A stretch of DNA of 21,627 bases from Didymodactylos carnosus. Taxonomy: Eukaryota; Rotifera; Eurotatoria; Philodinida; Philodinidae. Below the pieces are notes generated by a model. The model had not been told where the DNA came from, ran no database searches, and was given only the letters and a program-made list of their open reading frames with translations. Location: positions 1 through 21,627 of the forward strand of contig CAJNOQ010003051.1 in NCBI GenBank assembly GCA_905250885.1. The letters run 5' to 3'. Below, piece by piece: positions 9,101 through 17,795 of this stretch. The translations under genes were made by a program, and so were the position numbers. Within the stretch, counting starts at the first letter, position 1; each line of letters starts with the position of its first letter.

Positions 9101-10985
9101 TACATCCAATGACGAATTTTTTAAAGGATTAATTGATGATGGTGTGAGAACATATTTTAGTTTAGCACAAACCTATTCTGAATTAAACGATTATGAAAAT
9201 GCATTAAAATATTTCAAGAAAAACGTTGAATTCTCATCGACGGATGTAACATTGAGTAGTTTGAATATTCCAAAAGAAATAAATAGTAAAATGGCGAAAT
9301 ATATTCCAGATTTAATTATTGAAAAACTAAATAAAATAAAAACAATATCAACTCATGTTCTTGACGATAATAATAACAATAAAATTGAATCTTATATAAA
9401 ATGTGGTGAAATATCAATGATAAAAAATAAATATGGTGATGCTATCGAATATTATTTAAATGCATTTTACTTATGTGTAACAAAATTAAATAATGCCGAA
9501 ATACTAACAGATAAAGAATTCATAGACGAAATTTGTCAAAAATTAAAACAAGATAGTCTCGAACAAAAAGATATTATTACTTATTATTCGAATATTTCTA
9601 ATCAAGATGCGATAATGATTAATGTGAAAATGGGTGCATTAAATAGAAACAATGGTGATGATAAAGATGCAATTAAAAACTATGCCGATGCTCTACAATT
9701 GTTAGATGGAGGCACATCAAATCAAATTATTGAAGCAGCAATTAATTACATTCTATTAAAACTTTATTTAGGGGATAGTGAGAGCAATAGAAAGTCTTCT
9801 TCTCTTTCTATTACAAACGATCTTTCATTTTATCAGTCATTTTTGCCATTCAGTTCTATATCCAATGGTGTTGATGACGAGCACATTAAGAAATATCGTA
9901 CAGAAATGATTGAAAACATGCGAATTGATAAACATAAAATACCAGTACCTGATCGTGTACTTATTTGTAGATTAATTATCAACAACGTTGAAGATGAAAT
10001 AAGCAAGAAGAAGTACAAAGATCTATTGTATCAGATATACTTGGAAAAAGAAGATAAAGATTCTTATGCTCAACCATCTTCTGATAGTTTAACCTGTATC
10101 GGGCATGTATTAACAAAAGCTGATGATTATAAAGCAGCTATTTTATATTGGAATGAAATTCGAGAATTTAAAGAGCAAATGTTACCAACAACAATTATGG
10201 ATATGATACATTCACCAAAATCAACATTCATTCAAATATATAATGAAACAAAATTATTAAACAAGAATTTATCAAAATATATTCTATCCATTGCAGATTA
10301 TAGTAGAAAACTTGGTGATTATTACGTGAAATTGAATAATAGAGAGGAAGCGGATGACGCAATGTTCTTTACGTGTCGACGTAGAGCTATTGAATGTTAT
10401 CAAAATGCCAGTCGGTATTATGACTGTGAATTAAATAGTTTAATGAAAAGGGAAGATGATGAACGGCACGATAGAAATATTCATCGTAAAAATATTGAAC
10501 ATATAAATAAAAAAATGTGTGAAGATTTTATCAATTACAGTGTAAAACGTGGTGATAAATATAAACTATTGGCTAGTGATGCTGAAAAAGATAAAATACT
10601 TTTTTATTATCAACGTGCTATTCAATGTTATCAATTTGCAAGAGATGATTATAAACGTTTAATAAAAATTGATGAAATTTATTCTAAACAAATTGAAGAG
10701 ATTAATATTTATATTCAAGATACTCTTGAAAAAATTGCCAATCATCTAGTAGAACAGGGTAATACATTGGCTAATGATAAGAACAGCGAAGAAGATAATC
10801 AACTTGCTATTCAATATTATGAAGATGCAAAATTTAACTATAATTATGCATTAGAAATTTTAATCAAGGAAGAAGAAGGACGAGATAAAATTAACAAATT
10901 TTATCGTCACAATATTGAACATATTAATAAAAACATTAAACGTATGACTAATAGAGCATTGGGTAAGAATTTTCTTGATGCTTGA
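6132..10985 (+). CDS. Arginine ADP-ribosyltransferase with long TPR repeat array
   Basis: Predicted mono-ADP-ribosyltransferase of the R-S-E (ARTC/ecto-ART) class, moving ADP-ribose from NAD+ to arginine. Residues are numbered from ATG 6312. NAD-site Arg is in VYRAD (R20); the Ser strand is GFISTTTDKKIAEFYA (S50); the acidic turn is HPEEKELLFSIGSTF (E101-x-E103), and ExE indicates arginine specificity. From about 190 to 1557 follow TPR units, for example near 191, 233, 275, 411, 598, 641, 682, 797, 851, 947, 1030, then three related C-terminal units. The frame is open upstream of ATG 6312 back to 6129, and the added 60 residues include AIWWYS and YRYYIVRLCQMIEEL, matching the helical lead-in of bdelloid ART domains. 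The coding region therefore starts at an exon after the acceptor at 6131, and the first exon is uncertain. No signal peptide or membrane segment is seen, so the protein is probably intracellular. ART-TPR fusions are abundant in bdelloids. The stop is TGA at 10983; a poly(A) signal lies at 11235. Confidence 0.88.
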   Translation, partial: VSSNSTQSENARGEDPHFDNAIWWYSCNEAFIFSQINNILRLENFELLITYRYYIVRLCQMIEELYIKNKPRQKRQIVYRADKIKQSDFDAMKQSSKEKDQLISINGFISTTTDKKIAEFYAKKPSNGVDFVPVLYEITIDPLIPCQAFADIETISFHPEEKELLFSIGSTFSVDSVAKNDNENFHRIKLTARNMRAPVLDDMKLKVKKSSQSSLTILLIKYLIELGEHRAARRYLKSILDSVALENDPSLASAYNCLALIYSKEGIHSAALEYYKKALNTQARLEYSNNNALAEIYNNIGYTYIGLRNIDVAIQNLNEAERIQLREPELTREHLASIYCNIGQAYFIKNDHSKSKEYFEKSFDIYKEDTTKKIRHDALENSLMKADLCIQYGHLLSKLDDNFADATEKYNMALKIYENTLILEHPKLMKTHIDIFSAYAKHKAYSAVTEKYENKEFKVLIEKYTGSQQTLANLYFIIGACYIHQGKYDDGMNVWNNAILYEKKQYLDENLPLTTTDGTIQVINSAYRKAFIYYSNESNSDSFNLGIITSKLFNYDKAIKHLKASESATIDKSIIRSILLGDMYFDKELFKSAIIEYNNACDQIGTKENYYFLKIAINLLIIQSLDDNNEKLDELIKIKDSLLNNDDIDYNTTSMKTIIYYKIAQLYLRLEKYDDARLYAYESVKLKINHFSHRHLNLVKDYLLIANSYFNEKNYSESLQLYEHIIEIQIVNLPPDHTDIRMSYYKIGDVYCKMEKLDQAIEKYKIARSNNPHYYLPMHINLIELYHKQKWYSKAHEEEEIETLNILREQLPKDIVNMAEEDNSNLSLPAFQTLFTNRINIISGKMFATFLQDLISIYLTIGDIYVKKQSIDDDDDIRQNELRECIIMYKKAINLLLKISMYHDNKLTVLIYEKLGNIYELNNNLENAIKNYQNALAIETEKYALHHKLVSFSYIDKKYESLRKYMSYFWYTTGTVSKQAFARIWHYNNSTSNDEFFKGLIDDGVRTYFSLAQTYSELNDYENALKYFKKNVEFSSTDVTLSSLNIPKEINSKMAKYIPDLIIEKLNKIKTISTHVLDDNNNNKIESYIKCGEISMIKNKYGDAIEYYLNAFYLCVTKLNNAEILTDKEFIDEICQKLKQDSLEQKDIITYYSNISNQDAIMINVKMGALNRNNGDDKDAIKNYADALQLLDGGTSNQIIEAAINYILLKLYLGDSESNRKSSSLSITNDLSFYQSFLPFSSISNGVDDEHIKKYRTEMIENMRIDKHKIPVPDRVLICRLIINNVEDEISKKKYKDLLYQIYLEKEDKDSYAQPSSDSLTCIGHVLTKADDYKAAILYWNEIREFKEQMLPTTIMDMIHSPKSTFIQIYNETKLLNKNLSKYILSIADYSRKLGDYYVKLNNREEADDAMFFTCRRRAIECYQNASRYYDCELNSLMKREDDERHDRNIHRKNIEHINKKMCEDFINYSVKRGDKYKLLASDAEKDKILFYYQRAIQCYQFARDDYKRLIKIDEIYSKQIEEINIYIQDTLEKIANHLVEQGNTLANDKNSEEDNQLAIQYYEDAKFNYNYALEILIKEEEGRDKINKFYRHNIEHINKNIKRMTNRALGKNFLDA

Positions 10986-11575
10986 TTAACTTCTTGAGCG
11001 TTGAGTCTGTTTGAGGTGCTGTACAAGAAGAATGTGATGTTAGGTTTTTTGCCCAATAATTGATATGAGGTACAGACAGTAACTTATGACTTAGTACAAT
11101 GAACTGTTCGCCATATAGTGCTCAGTCTATCGCCGTATGTTCTATCCAATGGTGGTAGCACAGTAGTGCAATTATATTCTACTAATCATAAGCGGATATG
11201 TCTATGACCCATAGTTTATTTTTATACAAAATGAAATAAACAAAAATTTTTTGATTGAAATGATAGAAAATTGCTTTGATAAATAAGAGAACTATTTTAG
11301 GCTGAAAGACATATATTACGTAAAAATCAATCAATTTTAAAGCATTGGAGCTTATCTATTATACATGATAAGTCTAATATTTTCAAAATATGATGCACCT
11401 CGGCACGTACCTTTAGTGAGTAATTTTTCGAAGCGAGGAAAGAAATTGTCTCCTCTTAATTGGAATCGCTAATCGTGAAGCAGAAATTAGGATAGCTCGA
11501 ACTTTCAAAGATCTACAGATTCTGCTACCTATAATATTGTTTCTCTAATTCTAATATCTCACACTTTGTTAATAG
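10986..11575. other. 3' flank of ART-TPR gene, intergenic
   Basis: AT-rich with no gene recognised. AATAAA at 11235-11240 is a plausible polyadenylation signal for the upstream gene. A GTGAGTAA at 11416 could be a donor for an intron ending at the acceptor ...ttgttaatag (11575), but no matching upstream exon is convincing. Confidence 0.4.
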
Positions 11576-12118
11576 CTGATTTAACTCGTACAATTTATGC
11601 CGAAAATCTTGAAGAAAGCGTTAGTAAATATGATGAAAATTTTTATTGTATAATAGAAAAAGTTATAATAACACCGAATACAATTAGAGTTTATATAGAT
11701 GAACGAGGTAACAGTAGTTATGGTCTAATACAACATCCTAACACATCAAGGCTAGTATTAGTCAATGAAAGTTCAACAAATATCGATTTAACATATCTTG
11801 ACTGTCACTTTACAATTGCTGATCCAGCTCGACGATATTTAGGTATTATCGTTGTAGTCAATAACCAAACAAAGAGGTTCTACTTTTCTTTATTTAACTT
11901 TAGGTTATTTGAAATATAAAACTGATTTTGTTTACAATGATTCAATATTACAATTTTATTTTTCCTATGGTGGTGCTGGATATACGACTGCTCGATTGTT
12001 TAGTTTAAATAAAACATTGATTAAAGCGTTAAACTTTCATCCATTGATAAATATATGGCGTAAGCCAATTGAAATAAGAGAAAAGCAAGGTAATTTAGAG
12101 ATCTATCGAAAAACTTAA
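11576..12118 (+). CDS. Two-exon fragment with GGAGY motif, possible GT31 (fringe/core-1-like) glycosyltransferase
   Basis: Exon 11576-11842 and exon 11904-12118 are joined by a 61-bp intron (G|GTATTATC...tttaactttag|G) in phase 1. The first exon is preceded by a pyrimidine-rich acceptor ending at 11575 and no good ATG opens it, so a 5' exon is missing from this model. Across the junction the frame reads DPARRYL then GYLKYK, and about 20 residues later FYFSYGGAGYTTARL. The order 'DP...YlG...F..GGAGy' is the arrangement around the acceptor-binding loop of family-31 beta-1,3-glycosyltransferases (fringe, core-1 galactosyltransferase), Golgi enzymes extending O-linked sugars. The DxD metal site, a signal anchor and the C-terminal catalytic region are not seen, and the protein stops about 45 residues after GGAGY. 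It is a truncated or decayed copy, or a different protein with a chance motif. Confidence 0.42.
11843..11903 (+). other. 61-bp spliceosomal intron
   Basis: GT at 11843 and AG at 11902-11903, with a pyrimidine-rich run (ttctacttttctttattt) before the acceptor. Removal restores one frame across two otherwise offset frames (11566-11919 and 11909-12118). Length and AT content fit the short introns of bdelloids. Confidence 0.6.
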
Positions 12119-13799
12119 AAGCATGAATATGAATCTATCGTATAACAGAAAGAACATATATGTATGAGTGAATTGCATAACCATTGTACTGTTGGTTGTC
12201 GGAGAATGTTTTGCTTTTATGAAAGCTGTTCTGTTCAACAGATTTTAAATTGCTTTTTGTCGTTTTGTTTGTTTAGAAATGGTCATTCACTTGTAAGAAA
12301 AGAAACTCTCCATCTCAAATGGATGTCGAGATGTCCATCAAACAAGACTAAGTTTGGCTGTTTTGGGCATCATCTGGAGAAAGAATGAACTTTTTTCTCA
12401 CATTTATTTAAACTAGTTTTAAAACTTTTTTTAGCGTTTCTTGTAGTCTGAAAGGCAGGCTTTGAGAATGCGTACTTTAAATTTAAATAAAATCATATTT
12501 TGATTCTGATTTTATCAAAAAACTCTGTTTACAAGTACTTCTGCCAAATTCTGTCCACCGAGATTAGAACTAAATTTATATGCTAATGACGCCTGTTAAA
12601 AAGTTTTAAAACAGACAGAAAGATGGAGCGTAACAAGCTCTACATTTTGGTAAGAGAAGAAAAGTTTTAGAGATTTTTATTTAACCGGAAATCAGGATGA
12701 AACATGTATTCAATCTGCTTTTTTGCACAAAATGTCCACCGAGATTGCTTTGTCTATATTTCGACCCAAATAACTTCAAATTCCAACTCATCGTACATCA
12801 TACGATTCGTTGACAGCCGGAATACTGGCCTGACATCTCAAAAAACTTATGGAGTTTATATATTGTCTTTTATTTTAACAAATCGATAACCTTTTTTCCT
12901 CTCGAAAATACCGTTTTCTGAAGACGATAGTGCTATCGTTTGGTACTTTGGAAAATACTATTTCACTATCAAAGAACTAATCTTTTTTCATAAAAAATAT
13001 CCGTTTATATGTACCTTACCATGCTCTATCTGTTGAGCATAGTGAGATTCGCCCCGCTGAAACTTTTGTATAAAGCGGGTGGATCTGTGTGGAAATACCC
13101 AGCACTAAAGATTAGGTAGTTCTTTAAAATCATTTTATTGGAGCCTTATCAAACTCACTAAACAATTAACACAGCCCTATCAAATGTACGACTCCGATTT
13201 TGTTTGTTTGAAACTTTTTATTATCGTGTTTTTTTTCTCAAACGGTACAATGGCCATGCAATTCACTTGTATATATTCTTTTCTGTACCTTACTTAACTT
13301 AATGGATTTGTATGTTTAATCGGCATTATTTGATGTTACGAAAACCAGCATATATTATTAAGCGAAGAAATAGAGAAAAAAATGACAGTAAATATAAATA
13401 TTTTATTTATGATAGAAAGAAAATTTTCATAAAAAGATCAAATTTTATATTTTTTAGCTTATTAATTAACAAACCGCGTTGTTTTTTCTCTACAAGTATC
13501 CGACAAATCAGATGACTTACCGTGCTTTCAAGAAAGTACACCAGATAAATGACTTAAATGATCATCAACAACTCTCATTTTCTCAGATGAAAAGGCTATT
13601 GACTTTTTCACGTGAATATAGCAAGCAAGAAAACGAGAAAAGAAAAAATTTTATAGTTTTTTTATGCTCAATCAATTATTGTATGACCATGAAAAATAGT
13701 ACCCGCTTCAATATATGGCATATGTTGTCATTTGGTGAGTTAAAATAAAATTAACTAAATAATAATTATTTCTACCTCTTATATTACTTTCTAAAACAC
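12119..13799. other. Non-coding stretch, no gene recognised
   Basis: Short frames only (for example 12164-12388, 13312-13515, 13479-13748), none with family features. An exact direct repeat TGTCCACCGAGATT occurs at 12552-12565 and 12733-12746. Small hairpins are present (ACGATAG-TG-CTATCGT near 12923; CCCGCT...AGCGGG near 13053-13080). AATAAA at 12486 may serve the upstream fragment. Confidence 0.45.
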
Positions 13800-13917
13800 G
13801 AGTTGTATTCTACGTCCAGTACTGAAGATGACGCCAGACAAGTTCTTTGTTGAACTATTGTCATTATCTGTTGTTTTATTAAGATCATGGACTAAAATAA
13901 AATTGATTGATTGATCC
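13800..13917 (+). mobile_element. Possible 3' end of a retroelement with TTGA tail
   Basis: The segment ends in taaaataaaattgattgattgatc, a short TTGA microsatellite after an A-rich stretch, as seen at the 3' ends of several non-LTR retrotransposons. The non-LTR copy at 17341-17794 ends in a similar gtaaaataaaat. No coding sequence is attached. The assignment is weak. Confidence 0.3.
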
Positions 13918-14085
13918 AGTCTTTTTTTAGAAAAAAGTACCGTTCCGTTTTGGAGTTATACAATTACCAACATCACTGGTCAGCATACGAAAGCTTTAGT
14001 TTTGATTAAAATTTCAGATGGACTTTCAGAAAACTTTCTAAACTGTCTTGACTTTTCGGTTTTCTCTTCGGGCCATGATATTCAC
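13918..14085 (+). repeat. Diverged dispersed repeat copy
   Basis: Resembles 1540-1690 along its length (aaaaaagtaccg, gttttggagttata, then cttgacttttcggttttctcttcgg) and the shorter 3800-3850. All copies have the same orientation. The type of element is unknown. Confidence 0.45.
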
Positions 14086-14575
14086 ACAGCATTATACAGA
14101 ATTTATCTACAGTCTTCTCTTATTATGTATGTACAAAGCATATTAAGTAAATTTAATATAGAAAAAACGAAGAAGGAATAGAGAAAGAAATGAGAGTAAC
14201 AGAAAGAATACACATTATTATATATTTGCAAAACGAAGGAGAAGGACTAGACCAACAAAACGAACAAAAGAAATTAGTTTAATTTAACAAATTACGAGTT
14301 TGTGAACTAATCTGGGATGTATTATTTTTCTCATTTAATATATATACATCACTACTTTTTTGACGAGTGCTACATTCTGAACGGAACCGTAGCCAGCGAA
14401 TAAACTGTCTGTATGATGGATTGATTATTCAGAACTCGCTGGAAACATAGTGATCAACTTATAGAGCGTTTCAAAATCTGTTCCAATCGGTCCGTAGCTA
14501 TTCCTATGTTCCTTTATTCGGCTACTATTTTTGTCTTCTGCTGTTACACATTTTATAATGATTTCTATATAAATG

Positions 14576-14772
14576 CAGAGACCTGAGTAGGTGCCGGACA
14601 TGGGGGGGTAACGAAAGTGTTTTGTCCGAGATAGACTTTATTTTAAATTCCACGTTCGAGGTGGTGTAAACTCTGTTTTTTGTATAGTTACTCAGTAATT
14701 ACCTTGTTACTGTTCTTTTAAATTTTTGGGGGGTACACATACCCCCACACCTCCCCAAAATTCAGGTCTCTG
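14576..14772. mobile_element. 197-bp hAT-type MITE
   Basis: The terminal inverted repeats are CAGAGACCTGA and TCAGGTCTCTG. They are flanked by 8-bp direct repeats with one difference, TATAAATG (14568-14575) and TAGAAATG (14773-14780). CAG...CTG ends and an 8-bp duplication are the hAT pattern. The interior has no coding capacity but carries G-rich and C-rich runs (ggggggg at 14604; a ttttgggggg...cctccccaaaa hairpin at about 14724-14760). Confidence 0.68.
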
Positions 14773-14780
14773 TAGAAATG

Positions 14781-16043
14781 CAGAGTACTGTGGAAGGAGA
14801 AATAGACACTGTTTCAGTTTTTTGTCGTACTTTTATTAGTTCTCAGTCATTTTGGGTAAAAAGAGATTCCATTCAAGTACATGAAATTTTAATTGATAAT
14901 TGACTGCTAAGTAAGTTTTAGAGATAATTAGTTAAAAAATACCTCGTTTTGTAGCCCAAATCTTCCTCTCTCTACCATATGATTTTGAGCTAATTATCGT
15001 TTGAACTCATTGAGCTAATTAAGACACTATCAGCCATACTCGAGATTGTCTTTTTTTTATGTATTGAGGGAACAACAAATCGAAGTGTTGCACATAGGCG
15101 CATTACAGAAATGCACTATTTTATATCTTTATCCCATTCACTTGTATTTAAATCAACCGGTGTCTGTTGATGAATTTTGATTCCACTCGCTTGCCACTTC
15201 ACTACCACAAATGATAGCTCATCAAGGCAACCACAGTTCTCTACTTTCTAATAAAGATACAGTTGACTGTGCGAGTTACGACGGGCTTCGCTCGTCTCGA
15301 CGTCGGTCGGTCGTAAACTATCAACTAACAGCAAAAATATTCGAGCGCGCTGGAGATCATGTTCACTTTCATCTCACACTGTATGGAAAGATAAGCTTTT
15401 TGGTGCTTCTCTCTATATTCTCCAGGCGGAGGAAGCACCAGAACACCCCTAGATATCCCCAGGAACCTCCTACACTTACTCGTCTTTCTACACAAAGAAA
15501 AACTCTAACATCAGCAGAAAGATTCAAAAGTTCATGAAGATCCGCATGCACCCGAAACCTGTCCAAGTAGGTTCTGCATGGTCGATTGCCTATTCTGTAT
15601 CATTTCCATCTAATAAAGTTCAAGAAAACTGTTCGACCAACAGGATCGCAGCTAGAGGTCAGTGAGAGATTCCTAGGTGCCGAATATTATGTTCCCCCTA
15701 CATTTTACTTCAAACCGCACGTAAAATTCGGGAGAAAACCAAGTGTCCTCAGGAGGTCGGACATCATGTTTATCCTTCATCTTGCTTCAAACTATAGCTA
15801 AAAGTCGGCAGAACACCAAACATTTTCAAAAACCATCTGGAGATCATATTTTGTACCGTGAAATTCTCCGTGCTGGATTATCCACAGTTCCCAAGTTTCG
15901 GTCACCTACATTGTTTCTCTCGAAAGTTATTGATGTTTTGATTTGTTCATGTGGGCAAGCATACGTTTTTCTTTATTTCACCCTGACTAACGTCAAGGGA
16001 ACAATTATTTTGAAGTTTGTTTACAACACATGTGCGTGTTTGT
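14781..16043. other. Non-coding stretch, no gene recognised
   Basis: Several overlapping frames of 60-115 codons (15211-15537, 15586-15801, 15743-16090 plus; 15369-15566 minus) have no signal peptide, domain or repeat that I recognise. GC content is higher around 15270-15560. The phrase tctggagatcat occurs near 15349 and 15838, which may mark a decayed duplicated unit. Confidence 0.4.
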
Positions 16044-16242
16044 TACTGTTTTCACATCTTTTATCTGTTACATTGCTCTTCATCAACTAGTCTATACTGC
16101 ATGATATTTGGTCTTTTTCCGCTTAGCGAACGCACTCGATATTTGAACACGTGGATTTCTCTTTCCTTTCTTTATTGCTATTTTTTTTTACTACAGACTA
16201 GTTGATGAAGAGCAACGTGACATATAAAAGATGAAAACAGTA
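16044..16242. repeat. Inverted repeat with ~50-bp arms
   Basis: Bases 16044-16093 (tactgttttcacatctttta...) are nearly the reverse complement of 16195-16242, separated by about 100 bp. The inner ends are agtct/agact. Similarity stops outside the arms, so this may be a small foldback element; no target duplication is evident. Confidence 0.6.
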
Positions 16243-17108
16243 TATATGAAGTCAAGGTTATAAACAATTTGGACGCGTGCGTTTTCAAAAATACAAAAGA
16301 TAAATTTAAATATTTGTAAGTGAGAACTAGTATTCAAAGAGCATTTTTTTCTTTCTTCTGATTATGACTGATCTTACTTAGTGTAGGAAAATATAAAAAT
16401 GCTGAATTGTAAACAGATCAAAAGCGGTCCGTCTTGGTGATAAACGACCTATTCAACGTAGGATGTAGCGCTTTTTTCATCAATCACATTGTTACATTCA
16501 GAGAATGGTAACAATATATCATTCAATAACTCAATGGAATTGGAATCAGTCACTGAATCACTATTAGAAAACATGCAGACTAGTCGTCGTCTCCTTCATG
16601 TATCACGAACTGATAGATAACTTCAATCTTCATCTACTCGCAACTATTGCTAAAGGTATGTGCGTATATGTAGCAGTAGTAAATGAAGCGTGAAAATAAG
16701 TTTAATTCTTGCACGTATTTTCCAACTTAAACAAAATTAAACGCACAGCAATTGTCCATTTATTTACGTCAGCATATAGTAACTGTTTTCAAAATACGTC
16801 ACACTACACGGATTACCTTTTTCAAATAATGTAAAACATTATTATGTAAAAATATGTAAAAACATGAAAATGAAGAGAGACCTAAATGTCTCAATGGTAT
16901 TACCTAGGATCTAGCTTTGTAATAAGGCTCTGATGTTAGGATGACAATAAACGGCTTCAGCAACAGGGTCAAACAAACAGAAAATGGAAGAAATTGAGTA
17001 TTTGTGAGATATAGAGTATAGATCATCTGTTCTCCAAGTTAAAAGTGAACCTACAGAGCGATAACAGGATCTGTACGACATACTAAACGCTGAAAAGTTC
17101 GAACTTTA
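16243..17108. other. Mostly non-coding, possible 5' exon remnant at 16534-16655
   Basis: ATG 16534 opens a 28-codon frame (MELESVTESLLENMQTSRRL...) ending in TAA at 16618, and a good donor AAAG|GTATGTG follows at 16655/16656. This could be a decayed first exon of the Mab-21-like gene downstream, but nothing links them beyond order. The rest is AT-rich with a small GAGAC...GTCTC hairpin near 16876. Confidence 0.3.
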
Positions 17109-17340
17109 ATGCTAATTATTAAGAATTATTCAATAAATTCAACAGATACAATACGAGACTTTGATTTCTATAATGAATCAACAAGCACAGACAACTTATT
17201 CACATTTTTCTACATTCCAAATACGATTTATGAAAAATTGTACAATTTTAACACCAATCAGTTTATAATGGATTCTGATTTCATTGATGAATGTATCAAT
17301 AAATATGTTGATTTAAAAGTTTCGGATAAAAATGTTTTAG
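17109..17340 (+). pseudogene. Open segment upstream of retrotransposon, perhaps 5' part of the Mab-21-like gene
   Basis: About 77 codons from ATG 17109 precede, in the same frame, the retrotransposon-derived tail. The residues are ordinary host-like protein (for example IRDFDFYNESTSTDNL and INKYVDLKVSDKN) and do not look like reverse transcriptase. Position and frame would suit the N-terminal half of the Mab-21-like gene that resumes at 17796, but the nucleotidyltransferase signature is not visible. The junction with the retroelement is estimated, not seen. Confidence 0.3.
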
Positions 17341-17794
17341 ATCGAAAGCGAAGTGGATCACTTCCTAACAGACGTCTCTACTATCGTCGTCTATACTTTC
17401 ATAAAATATTCTATAAGTCGCGTCAAAGTTCTCGATTAGGTCATAATAATAGCGTTTTCATTCCTCGTCTAAAGCTAAAATCTGCATCCGGCTCTTTCGT
17501 TCCACGTGGCTCAAAGGAATGGAATGAACTTCCTTCGGTTTTAGCATGTCAGTCTTCTTTATCTGTATTTAAACGTATGTTAAGAGGTCATCTAGGCTTT
17601 CATTAATTTTTATGTTTAGATCTACTCTGTCTCTTAAAATGTATTGCGCTTATGTTTTCTCTCACAATATATGTGTTATAGTAGCGATTCTTCTTAGAAA
17701 CTTTTTAGTTTAGGTTATCATGAGGTGTCTCCGGATGCCACAAGTCCGTTTGGTGCTTTTTTGTGATATCCTACCTTTGTGTAAAATAAAATTT
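17341..17794 (+). mobile_element. 5'-truncated non-LTR retrotransposon (ORF2 C-terminus and 3' UTR)
   Basis: The coding part ends at TAA 17604-17606 and contains FVPRGSKEWNELPSVLACQS followed by SLSVFKRMLRGHL. This is the conserved tail of CR1/L2/RTE/Jockey-like reverse transcriptase proteins (f..rgpk.WN.LP..i....sl..FK..L...l). The 3' UTR includes a short GGTGTCTCCGGATGCC-type hairpin region near 17722 and ends A-rich (gtaaaataaaat). Reverse transcriptase and endonuclease domains are absent, as expected from 5' truncation on insertion. It separates the possible N-terminal and the definite C-terminal parts of a Mab-21-like gene. The left boundary is uncertain by about 60 bp and I could not find a target duplication. 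Confidence 0.68.
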
Positions 17795-17795
17795 C

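Noticed and set aside
12164..12388. 74-codon cysteine-rich frame
   Set aside because: Cysteines have no regular spacing, there is no signal peptide, and a small hairpin underlies part of it.
13312..13748. Two overlapping Lys/Asn/Phe-rich frames
   Set aside because: Composition is what AT-rich DNA gives at random, and there is no recognised domain or splice signal joining them.
15211..15566. Overlapping frames on both strands (15211-15537 plus, 15369-15566 minus)
   Set aside because: The two strands are equally open in a GC-richer patch, which gives long frames by chance. No motif on either.
15743..16090. 115-codon plus frame with a hydrophobic C-terminal half
   Set aside because: Its end overlaps the left arm of the 16044-16242 inverted repeat, and the hydrophobic stretch follows from T-rich DNA. 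No family resemblance.
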